Origin: Acinetobacter sp. C26M
Lineage (GTDB): Bacteria > Pseudomonadota > Gammaproteobacteria > Pseudomonadales > Moraxellaceae
DNA length: 64,000 nucleotides
Assembly (NCBI RefSeq): GCF_023702675.1
Contig: NZ_CP098478.1
Location: forward strand, 434,001-498,000
Reading direction: 5' to 3'
A model generated the notes under the pieces. It worked only from the letters and a program-made list of their open reading frames with translations, did no database searches and was not told the origin of the DNA. A program made the translations under genes and the position numbers. This document shows, in pieces, positions 25,758-33,860 of the stretch (position 1 is the stretch's first letter; every line of letters begins with the position of its first letter).

Positions 25758-28193
25758 TTAGTCTTGTTTTGCTTTCGCATTCGACTTTTTCTTTTTCACT
25801 TTTTTCTTGGCCTTGTCTTTGCTTTCAGGCTTTGCAGACGCTTTTTTTGCAGGCTTCTTGGTATAAGAACTTGCTTTGTTCTTATCCTTTTTCTTGCGTA
25901 TAGGCTTCTCACCATCTTCACTGACTTTGGATTGAGTAGAGGGCTGGTTGCCAAATACTTCTTCAGTTGTTGAAGCACGTTTCGAGCTAGAAGGATTCGC
26001 AGTACGCGGTGCTTTCTGACGAATTACACGGCCCAAATGGGTGAGTTGTTGAACTAACTGGAAGTCAATTTTACGTTCTTCCAAGTTCACACCCGCAACT
26101 TGAATCTTGACTTCATCACCGAGACTAAAGGATTGTCCGCGATTTTGCCCCACCAAACTTTGGCTCGCCTGATCATAAAGGAAAAAGTCATCACCTAACT
26201 GACTGACATGAATCATGCCATCAACATAGAGGTCTTTAAGGGTCACGAATAGTCCAAACTCAGTGACTGCACTGATAACCCCGACAAACTCATCACCGAT
26301 ATGCTGTTGCATATAGTGGCATTTCAACCACATGGTAACGCTACGTGATGCTTCATCAGCACGACGTTCAGTTTGCGAGAAATGTTCACCCGCATCATCT
26401 AATGCTGCACCTGACAGTGGATACACTTTTTTGTCTAAATACGCTTTGATCGCACGGTGTAGTAATAAGTCTGGATAACGACGAATCGGTGATGTGAAGT
26501 GGGTATATGCTTCATATGCCAAACCATAGTGTCCTGCATTGTTCGCACCATAATAGGCTTGCATCATTGAACGTAACAGCACCGCATGAATACTTGGTGC
26601 ATCTAAACGGTCTTTGGTCGCTTCAATTACCGCCTGATAATCGGCCTGAGTTGGTTGTTCTGGGAATGGCAAACCGAGCAATTTGACGAAATCACGAACT
26701 TTTTGAATACGTGAGAACTCTGGAGCTTCATGCACCCGATAGAGCATTGGAATATCATGTTCCAAAGCATATTCCGCAGCGGCAACGTTCGCCAACAACA
26801 TACATTCTTCAATCAGTTTATGTGCATCGTTACGACTACGCGGCAAGATTTCTTTGATCCCACCTAATTCGTCAAAGGTCATATAGGTTTCAATGGTTTC
26901 AAATTCCATTGCATGACGCTTAGCACGCAATTCTTTTAGCGTTTGATAAAGTTGGAATAAGGTATTCAGTGATTTATGAATGCTCTTATCTTCAGGGATG
27001 GCATTGGTTGCCCCTTCAAAATATTGCCCTACTTGGGTATAGGTTAAACGTGCTTTTGAGTGCATTACCGCAGGGTAGAACTCATATCCTGTGACTTTAC
27101 CTGCGCGAGACAGTTTTAAATCACAGACCATACACAGACGGTCAACATGTGGATTGAGAGAACACAATCCATTCGACAGTGCTTCTGGCAACATAGGCAA
27201 TACAAAGTGCGGGAAATAAACCGATGTACCACGTTCTTCTGCTTCTTCATTTAAAGGTGAGTCTAAACGCACATAATGGCTCACGTCTGCAATTGCCACT
27301 ACGACACGGTAACCACCACCTGCACGTTTCTCAGCAAATACGGCATCGTCAAAGTCACGTGCATCTTCGCCATCAATGGTGACGAGCGGCAGATCACGTA
27401 AATCGACACGTCCTTTAAGATCTTTTGCCGAAGGTTCTTTAAAGCTTTCTGCTTCTTTCACTACAGCTTCTGGAAACTCGTAAGGCAGACCAAATTCTAG
27501 AATCGTTTGTGGGATAATAATTTCAGTATCTGCTTTATCCGCCATGGATTGAACGATGTGACCTGTTGCTAGTTCTTCACGGGTTGGGTAATCATCAATC
27601 GCAACACGCAGCATATCGCCCACTTTGGCATTGGCATGTTCAATCAGTTCTTTTTCGAGGGTAATCGGTTGGTGCTGATTTGGATTGCTCGGCTGAATAA
27701 AGTATTCACCTTCATGCTCAGCCACTTTACCAATAATCTGCTTAACACGACGTTGCGCGATTTCAGTAATAAAGCCCCAAGGCTTACCTTTACGGTCAAC
27801 CGAGGTCTGACGTACCTTAACGCGGTCGCCATTAAAAACTAGGCGTAGTTCACGTTCAGGTAAAAGGATATCGTCCTGACCCGTGATATTGGCAGTACCT
27901 AGACCTTTACTATTGATATAGACCGTTGCTTCATGGCTCGGTAAATCGGTTGCAGGTTGGTATTTAAAGCCATCTTTCATAAGTTGACCATCACGAACCA
28001 TGGCACTTAAACGGTGATTCAAGGCATCAATACTTTTTTGATCGGGGATATTAAAGTGATCAACCAATTCTGCATGGGACTGTGCAGTTTGTAATTGTTC
28101 TAATGTAGTTAGAATAAGAGTTCGGCTAGGAATAGGATTATCGTAACGTTGCGCTTCTGCTTTTGCTTCGGGATCGGCCCAATTTTTAGTCAT
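25758..28193 (-). CDS. rnr: Ribonuclease R
   Basis: This 811-residue 3'-5' exoribonuclease has the complete RNase R layout: an N-terminal helix-turn-helix-like region (to ~80), cold-shock domains (~85-230), the RNB catalytic domain with the metal-binding IDGEDARDFDDA (273-284), an S1 domain (VISAVTEFGLFVTLKDLYVD) and a lysine-rich tail of about 80 residues. It degrades structured RNA, assists rRNA and tmRNA-linked quality control, and is often cold-induced. The basic tail helps RNA or ribosome binding in other species. It is monocistronic with its own terminator. Confidence 0.96.
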   Translation of the reverse strand: MTKNWADPEAKAEAQRYDNPIPSRTLILTTLEQLQTAQSHAELVDHFNIPDQKSIDALNHRLSAMVRDGQLMKDGFKYQPATDLPSHEATVYINSKGLGTANITGQDDILLPERELRLVFNGDRVKVRQTSVDRKGKPWGFITEIAQRRVKQIIGKVAEHEGEYFIQPSNPNQHQPITLEKELIEHANAKVGDMLRVAIDDYPTREELATGHIVQSMADKADTEIIIPQTILEFGLPYEFPEAVVKEAESFKEPSAKDLKGRVDLRDLPLVTIDGEDARDFDDAVFAEKRAGGGYRVVVAIADVSHYVRLDSPLNEEAEERGTSVYFPHFVLPMLPEALSNGLCSLNPHVDRLCMVCDLKLSRAGKVTGYEFYPAVMHSKARLTYTQVGQYFEGATNAIPEDKSIHKSLNTLFQLYQTLKELRAKRHAMEFETIETYMTFDELGGIKEILPRSRNDAHKLIEECMLLANVAAAEYALEHDIPMLYRVHEAPEFSRIQKVRDFVKLLGLPFPEQPTQADYQAVIEATKDRLDAPSIHAVLLRSMMQAYYGANNAGHYGLAYEAYTHFTSPIRRYPDLLLHRAIKAYLDKKVYPLSGAALDDAGEHFSQTERRADEASRSVTMWLKCHYMQQHIGDEFVGVISAVTEFGLFVTLKDLYVDGMIHVSQLGDDFFLYDQASQSLVGQNRGQSFSLGDEVKIQVAGVNLEERKIDFQLVQQLTHLGRVIRQKAPRTANPSSSKRASTTEEVFGNQPSTQSKVSEDGEKPIRKKKDKNKASSYTKKPAKKASAKPESKDKAKKKVKKKKSNAKAKQD

Positions 28194-28453
28194 ATCGTTT
28201 CAATTCACATCTGGCAGATCGGTTTAGCATAAGTCATTCAAACTCTAACTGCACGTCAAAGATTGCAAGATTCTGTTTATTGTTCCGATCTGAATAAAGG
28301 AGATAACACTATATTAACAAGCGTTGAACCAAAAAATGCTGAAAAAATGTGGAAATTGATTAAAAAACATTTGATTGAACTTAAAAAGCAGAAAAAAACA
28401 GGAACATCCCTTGTGTAATGTGGTTTTAGTTTGTATTATTGCGCTCGTGTTAC
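28194..28453 (+). promoter_or_regulatory. Promoter region of the tRNA cluster
   Basis: This gap separates rnr from the tRNA genes. A sigma-70-like promoter TTGTGT (28411-28416), 17-base spacer, TATTAT (28434-28439) is followed by a GC-rich discriminator (GCGCTC), which is typical for stable RNA promoters under growth-rate control. It reads into the tRNA-Ser gene. The rest of the gap is AT-rich, with no other gene. Confidence 0.7.
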
Positions 28454-28543
28454 GGTGAGATGGGTGAGTGGCTGAAACCACATCCCTGCTAAGGATGCGT
28501 ACGGGTAACTGTACCGAGGGTTCGAATCCCTCTCTCACCGCCA
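28454..28543 (+). tRNA. tRNA-Ser (anticodon GCT)
   Basis: This class II tRNA of 90 bases includes an encoded CCA end. The acceptor arm GGTGAGA pairs with TCTCACC, the anticodon GCT is at 28488-28490, a long variable arm follows (GTACGGGTAACTGTAC) and the T-arm has GTTCGAATC. It is the first gene of a three-tRNA cluster. Confidence 0.95.
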
Positions 28544-28554
28544 CTTTACTTAAA

Positions 28555-28631
28555 GCGCTCATAGCTCAGCTGGATAGAGCACTTGGCTACGAACTAAGGG
28601 GTCGGGAGTTCGAATCTCTCTGAGCGCACCA
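28555..28631 (+). tRNA. tRNA-Arg (anticodon ACG), copy 1
   Basis: The 77-base gene has encoded CCA, acceptor GCGCTCA pairing with TGAGCGC, anticodon loop CTACGAA, and T-loop TTCGAAT. The A of ACG is normally deaminated to inosine to read CGU, CGC and CGA. It is identical to copies at 28678 and 41429. Confidence 0.96.
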
Positions 28632-28677
28632 AGTAAAGATTTAAAGTAACACATGCCTAAATAGGCACATAAGTAAT

Positions 28678-28754
28678 GCGCTCATAGCTCAGCTGGATAG
28701 AGCACTTGGCTACGAACTAAGGGGTCGGGAGTTCGAATCTCTCTGAGCGCACCA
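28678..28754 (+). tRNA. tRNA-Arg (anticodon ACG), copy 2
   Basis: Identical in all 77 bases to copy 1, 46 bases downstream of it. Its 3' flank, including the terminator, is repeated after copy 3 at 41429, so copies 2 and 3 bracket the giant-gene region in direct orientation. Confidence 0.96.
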
Positions 28755-28766
28755 ACTTAATAGAAG

Positions 28767-28790
28767 AAACCGCTTAATTGCGGTTTTTTT
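28767..28790 (+). terminator. Terminator of the tRNA cluster
   Basis: AAACCGC (28767-28773) pairs with GCGGTTT (28780-28786), loop TTAATT, followed by T-run. The 30-base segment holding this hairpin is identical to the one after tRNA-Arg copy 3. Confidence 0.9.
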
Positions 28791-28833
28791 GTGCCTGAAT
28801 TTTATGATTGAATATGAATTAAATGATAAATGT

Positions 28834-28863
28834 AAAAAAGCCGCTGAAATCAGCGGCTTTTTA
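28834..28863. terminator. Terminator of giant gene 1 (bidirectional)
   Basis: AAAGCCGCTG (28837-28846) pairs with CAGCGGCTTT (28851-28860) around AAAT, with A-run to the left and T-run to the right. On the minus strand it closes the 1458-codon gene; on the plus strand it backs up the tRNA terminator. Confidence 0.88.
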
Positions 28864-28873
28864 GTTGGTCTAT

Positions 28874-31800
28874 TTAGAAATGATTGACTGAACTGAATAG
28901 ATGGTCAGTTAAATTGTTTAAAGCAGATGGAAGAGAAATAAGATCGGTTAACGAACCACCATTTGGATTTGGTTCACCTACAGCGATGCCTGAAGTGACT
29001 GTGCCAGTCAACGCGTCTAAAATTCCATCCACGCTTCCGTGAGCACTGTAATCTCCATTGCCAACGCTTACACTGATTAGATTATTGATACTCTCTAATG
29101 AGCCATCGCTGAATAGGGTACTGACATGATCTTGTAAGGTATCTACTGCAATGTTGCCACTGCTAATGACGGTTTGAATCGGTTGAGCAATTCCTGCGAT
29201 AACGTCTCCGCTATTTGCGCCATTATTAATGGTTCCAAGAATATCTGTAATCACACTTAGACTACCTTCACCACCGATACCACCAGTGATTCCACCGATA
29301 ATCCCCGTGATTGAGCCTAAAGGACCACCTTCGCCACCACCGATACCGCCCGTAATCCCACCAAGGATGTCAGAGATTGAGCCTAAAGGACCGCCTTCAC
29401 CACCGCCAATACCGCCAGTGATGCCACCGATGATTCCTGTAATTGCACCTAAAGGACCGCCTTCACCACCACCGATACCGCCAGTGATTCCACCGATAAT
29501 GCCTGTGATCGCACCAAGAGGACCACCTTCACCACCGCCAATTCCACCAGTCACGCCACCGATTAAACCACCGACATCAGTGAGGTCACCAGCAATATGC
29601 TGAACCAGACCAGAAGCAGTTGAACCATTGTTAATCAATGTACCAACTACACCAGTCAGAGCACTCGCAGCGCCACCGATATCCGCACCCGCTAAATCAG
29701 AAATTGCTTCCAGTGTGCCATTTACCGTATCGCGCGAGGTCTCAAAGGTGAGGGTACCTAGATTAGTTAGATCAGTAACTGGATGAACACCCGGAAGAAC
29801 ACCGCCAATTGCACCACCTACGGTAGTAATCCCTGTGTTGATAATATCTGTTTTTAGACTTTCAACACCTTGAAGGACATCGATACCTGTTTGGATTACG
29901 CCCGTGACAGGGTTATTACCTAAGTCACCACCCGTGATGCCACCGATGATTCCTGTGATTGCACCTAAAGGACCGCCTTCACCACCGCCAATGCCGCCAG
30001 TAATCCCACCGATAATGTCTGTGATAGGACCAAGAGGACCGCCTTCACCACCACCAATACCACCAGTAATCCCACCGATGATTCCTGTGATTGCACCTAA
30101 AGGACCGCCTTCACCACCACCGATACCGCCAGTAATCCCACCGATAATGTCTGTGATAGGACCGAGAGGACCACCTTCACCACCGCCAATTCCGCCAGTG
30201 ATGCCACCGATAATGCCTGTGATCGCGCCTAAAGGACCGCCTTCACCACCACCGATACCGCCAGTAATCCCACCGATGAGGCCACCAACATCAGTGATGT
30301 CACCAGCAATATGCTGAATCAGACCAGAAGCAGTTGAACCGTTATTAATCAATGTGCCGACAACACCTGTAAGCGAACCCGCAGCACCACCGATATCCGC
30401 ACCCGCTAAATCAGAAATTGCTTCTAATGTACCGTTTACTGTATCGCGTGAGGTCTCAAAGGTGAGGGTACCCAGATTAGTTAGATCAGTAACTGGATGA
30501 ACACCCGGAAGAACACCACTAATTGCACCACCTACGGTAGTAATACCTGTGTTGATAATATCTGTTTTTAGGCTTTCAACACCTTGAAGGACATCGATAC
30601 CTGTTTGGATCACACCTGTGACAGGGTTATTACCTAAGTCACCACCCGTGATGCCACCGATGATTCCTGTGATTGCACCTAAAGGACCGCCTTCACCACC
30701 ACCGATACCACCAGTAATCCCACCGATAATGTCTGTGATAGGACCAAGAGGACCGCCTTCACCACCACCAATACCACCAGTAATCCCACCGATAATGCCA
30801 GTGATCGCACCTAAAGGACCGCCTTCACCACCACCGATACCGCCAGTAATCCCACCGATAATGTCTGTGATAGGACCGAGAGGACCACCTTCACCACCGC
30901 CAATTCCACCAGTAATGCCACCGATAATGCCTGTGATCGCGCCTAAAGGACCGCCTTCACCACCACCGATACCGCCAGTAATCCCACCGATGATTCCTGT
31001 GATTGCGCCAAGAGGACCGCCTTCACCACCGCCAATTCCGCCAGTGATCCCACCGATGAGGCCACCAACATCAGTGAGGTCACCAGCAATATGCTGAACC
31101 AGACCAGAAGCAGTTGAACCGTTATTAATCAATGTGCCGACAACACCTGTAAGCGAACCCGCAGCACCACCGATATCCGCACCCGCTAAATCAGAAATTG
31201 CTTCTAATGTACCGTTTACTGTATCGCGCGAGGTCTCAAAGGTGAGGGTACCTAGATTAGTTAGATCAGTAACTGGATGAACACCAGGAAGAACACCGCC
31301 AATTGCACCACCTACGGTAGTAATACCTGTGTTGATAATATCTGTTTTTAGACTTTCAACACCTTGAAGGATATCGATACCCGTTTGGATCACACCTGTG
31401 ACAGGGTTATTGCCTAAGTCACCACCTGTAATACCACCGATGATTCCTGTAATTGCACCTAAAGGACCGCCTTCACCACCACCAATACCACCAGTAATCC
31501 CACCGATAATGCCAGTGATCGCACCTAAAGGACCGCCTTCACCACCGCCAATTCCACCAGTCACGCCACCGATTAGACCACCGACATCAGTGATGTCACC
31601 AGCAATATGCTGAACCAGACCAGAAGCAGTTGAACCATTGTTAATGAGTGTACCAACTACACCAGTCAGAGCACTCGTAGCACCACCGATATCCGCACCC
31701 GCTAAATCAGAAATTGCTTCCAGTGTACCATTTACCGTATCACGTGAAGTTTCAAAGGTGAGGGTACCTAGATTGGTTAGATCAGTAACTGGATGAACGC

Positions 31801-33250
31801 CCGGAAGAACACCGCTAATTGCACCACCTACGGTAGTAATACCTGTGTTGATAATATCTGTTTTTAGACTTTCAACACCTTGAAGGACATCGATACCTGT
31901 TTGGATTACGCCCGTGACAGGGTTATTACCTAAGTCACCACCCGTGATGCCACCGATGATTCCTGTGATTGCACCTAAAGGACCGCCTTCACCACCGCCA
32001 ATGCCGCCAGTAATCCCACCGATAATGTCTGTGATAGGACCAAGAGGACCGCCTTCACCACCGCCAATGCCGCCAGTGATCCCACCGATGATGCCAGTGA
32101 TCGCACCTAAAGGACCGCCTTCACCACCACCGATACCGCCAGTAATCCCACCGATAATGCCAGTGATTGCACCTAAAGGACCACCTTCACCACCACCAAT
32201 ACCGCCAGTGACACCGCCGATAATGCCTGTGATTGCACCTAAAGGACCACCTTCACCACCACCAATACCGCCAGTAATGCCACCAATAATACCTGTGACA
32301 GTACCTAATGGACCTGTGCTACCAATGTTGGTTACATCACCAATGATATGCTGCACTGTATTTGACGCAACTGAACCGTTATTCACAAGCGTACCAACAA
32401 CACCAGTCAGAGCGCTCGCAGCACCACCGATATCCGCACCGGCTAAATCAGAAACTGCTTCCAGTGTGCCGTTAACGGTATCCCGTGAAGTCTCAAAGGT
32501 GAGGGTACCTAAATGAGCTAGATCTCCAATAGGGTGTTCAGATTGGTGAACTGCACTGATAATGGTGCCTGCGACAGTATCAATTCCTGTATTAATGATT
32601 TCAGTCTTTAAGCTTTCCACACCTTGAAGGACATCAATACCTGTTTGAATGACGCCTGTTACGGGATTATTGCCTAAATCACCACCTGTAATACCACCGA
32701 TGATGCCTGTGACTGCACCAAGTGGGCCACCTTCAGCTCCACCAGTGATACCGCCAATGATTCCAGTGACTGCACCAAGTGGGCCGCCCTCAGTTCCACC
32801 CGTAAGACCACCGATGATGCCTGTAACTGCACCAAGTGGACCACCATTTGTTCCACCCGTAAGACCACCAATAATGCCTGTGACTGAACCAAGTGGACCA
32901 CCCTCGTTTCCGCCCGTAATTCCTCCAAGAATTCCTGTTACTGCACCAAGTGGATTGCCACTTGCGCCGCCTGTAACACCGCCTAGAATATTTGTGACTG
33001 TTGAAAGTGGGCTACTACTGCCTGTCACATTCCCCAGAATGCTAGTAATTGAACTTATAGGATTGTTGGCTGCTCCACCTGTAAGATTACTTACCGTATG
33101 AGTTACGGTATTTGTTGAAACGATATTTGTAATTGTAGATAAGGATAAAGGAGCAAGGATTGAACCGCCAACGTGTGATGTAGATGTACTACTATCAACT
33201 AAGCTTGAAGTAATACTTTTAATGGGTGAAAAAAGACTTTTGAAAAGCAT
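28874..33250 (-). CDS. Giant glycine-rich repeat protein 1 (1458 residues)
   Basis: I do not recognise a family. The protein starts MLFKSLFSPIKSITSS with no classical signal peptide and ends LTDHLFSSVNHF; both ends match giant protein 2. Residues ~100-190 have 19-residue units of the type GGPLGAVTGIIGGLTGGTE. After that come five copies of a ~125-residue module (starting near residues 190, 438, 611, 871 and 1108 with NNPVTGVIQTGID and containing LGTLTFETSRDTVNGTLEA and ADIGGAASALTGVVGT), separated by runs of 22-residue units GGPLGAITGIIGGITGGIGG + GE. I see no cysteine. The composition is Gly/Ile/Thr-rich and fits an extracellular fibrous, possibly amyloid-like or adhesive protein; that is inference. 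An AGGT site precedes the ATG. The near-identity of copies suggests recent duplication or gene conversion and makes copy number assembly-sensitive. Confidence 0.85.
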   Translation of the reverse strand: MLFKSLFSPIKSITSSLVDSSTSTSHVGGSILAPLSLSTITNIVSTNTVTHTVSNLTGGAANNPISSITSILGNVTGSSSPLSTVTNILGGVTGGASGNPLGAVTGILGGITGGNEGGPLGSVTGIIGGLTGGTNGGPLGAVTGIIGGLTGGTEGGPLGAVTGIIGGITGGAEGGPLGAVTGIIGGITGGDLGNNPVTGVIQTGIDVLQGVESLKTEIINTGIDTVAGTIISAVHQSEHPIGDLAHLGTLTFETSRDTVNGTLEAVSDLAGADIGGAASALTGVVGTLVNNGSVASNTVQHIIGDVTNIGSTGPLGTVTGIIGGITGGIGGGEGGPLGAITGIIGGVTGGIGGGEGGPLGAITGIIGGITGGIGGGEGGPLGAITGIIGGITGGIGGGEGGPLGPITDIIGGITGGIGGGEGGPLGAITGIIGGITGGDLGNNPVTGVIQTGIDVLQGVESLKTDIINTGITTVGGAISGVLPGVHPVTDLTNLGTLTFETSRDTVNGTLEAISDLAGADIGGATSALTGVVGTLINNGSTASGLVQHIAGDITDVGGLIGGVTGGIGGGEGGPLGAITGIIGGITGGIGGGEGGPLGAITGIIGGITGGDLGNNPVTGVIQTGIDILQGVESLKTDIINTGITTVGGAIGGVLPGVHPVTDLTNLGTLTFETSRDTVNGTLEAISDLAGADIGGAAGSLTGVVGTLINNGSTASGLVQHIAGDLTDVGGLIGGITGGIGGGEGGPLGAITGIIGGITGGIGGGEGGPLGAITGIIGGITGGIGGGEGGPLGPITDIIGGITGGIGGGEGGPLGAITGIIGGITGGIGGGEGGPLGPITDIIGGITGGIGGGEGGPLGAITGIIGGITGGDLGNNPVTGVIQTGIDVLQGVESLKTDIINTGITTVGGAISGVLPGVHPVTDLTNLGTLTFETSRDTVNGTLEAISDLAGADIGGAAGSLTGVVGTLINNGSTASGLIQHIAGDITDVGGLIGGITGGIGGGEGGPLGAITGIIGGITGGIGGGEGGPLGPITDIIGGITGGIGGGEGGPLGAITGIIGGITGGIGGGEGGPLGPITDIIGGITGGIGGGEGGPLGAITGIIGGITGGDLGNNPVTGVIQTGIDVLQGVESLKTDIINTGITTVGGAIGGVLPGVHPVTDLTNLGTLTFETSRDTVNGTLEAISDLAGADIGGAASALTGVVGTLINNGSTASGLVQHIAGDLTDVGGLIGGVTGGIGGGEGGPLGAITGIIGGITGGIGGGEGGPLGAITGIIGGITGGIGGGEGGPLGSISDILGGITGGIGGGEGGPLGSITGIIGGITGGIGGEGSLSVITDILGTINNGANSGDVIAGIAQPIQTVISSGNIAVDTLQDHVSTLFSDGSLESINNLISVSVGNGDYSAHGSVDGILDALTGTVTSGIAVGEPNPNGGSLTDLISLPSALNNLTDHLFSSVNHF
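29230..33000 (-). repeat. 66-bp and ~375-bp in-frame tandem repeats in giant gene 1
   Basis: Clusters of 66-bp units (22 codons; 57-bp units near the 5' end of the gene) alternate with five long modules located roughly at 29545-29930, 30270-30650, 31050-31430, 31575-31945 and 32310-32690. Many copies differ at only a few bases. All units are multiples of three, so expansions or contractions keep the frame. Confidence 0.92.
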
Positions 33251-33313
33251 AACGATACCTATATTTATAAAGTTGTGTTGTTTTGAGTAATTATTAAATT
33301 GCTATGATATTTT

Positions 33314-33329
33314 TGTGATTAAGGTCACA
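33314..33329. promoter_or_regulatory. CRP/Vfr-type palindrome upstream of giant gene 1
   Basis: TGTGATTAAGGTCACA matches TGTGA-N6-TCACA exactly, the core of the CRP (Vfr in pseudomonads) consensus. It is 64 bases upstream of the ATG and downstream of the TTGACA box, a position where binding could repress or act from an unseen promoter. Confidence 0.6.
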
Positions 33330-33817
33330 TTAATCATATTTAGTGTTATATGTGGCTATTATTTTGTCAATCTGTAACGGATTGGAATATGATTGTTAAA
33401 TGTGAATTTAAAATATTGAATTTTAATATATTTATTGGCTGTTAATTTTAACTAAATTTACACTTGTATTTTATTTGAAAGCTTGGAATGACTTTAATTT
33501 TAGTAGAATAAGTGTTTATTATCATGCAATTAAGGTATTGTTTTAGCTTAATCTATGCACTATAAATACTGTGTTGAAAAGAAAGTTTTAAAATTTGTTA
33601 CTGGTTTGCAAAAAAATATTTCTAGTGTTTTTTGCATTTATTTAGTTAATAAAGATCAATGTTTTAAATTTTTTCTTAATTAATTTTTTTAAAATTTTAA
33701 TAGATCTAAAGTCGTATTGTTTATGTTGTTATTGACTTGTTATTTAAAAAAACTTACCAATCAAATATGTTCTCCGTGCAGTATTTTGATTTTAGTTTGA
33801 TGAACGAATTAAGCTGC

Positions 33818-33849
33818 AAGAAAAGCCACTGATGAAAGTGGCTTTTCTT
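33818..33849 (-). terminator. Terminator of giant gene 2
   Basis: AAGAAAAGCCACT (33818-33830) pairs with AGTGGCTTTTCTT (33837-33849), a 13-bp stem 12 bases beyond the stop codon on the minus strand. Confidence 0.85.
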
Positions 33850-33860
33850 ATCGTTATATT

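Larger units (their letters stand above)
33251..33860 (-). promoter_or_regulatory. Upstream region of giant gene 1, with TTGACA box
   Basis: This 610-base AT-rich gap has no gene I can support. On the minus strand a perfect TTGACA (33370-33365) is followed by TAACAC (33348-33343, 16-base spacer) or TATAAC (33350-33345, 14-base spacer), a possible promoter about 120 bases before the ATG. A CRP-type palindrome lies between it and the gene. The far end holds the terminator of giant gene 2. Confidence 0.5.
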
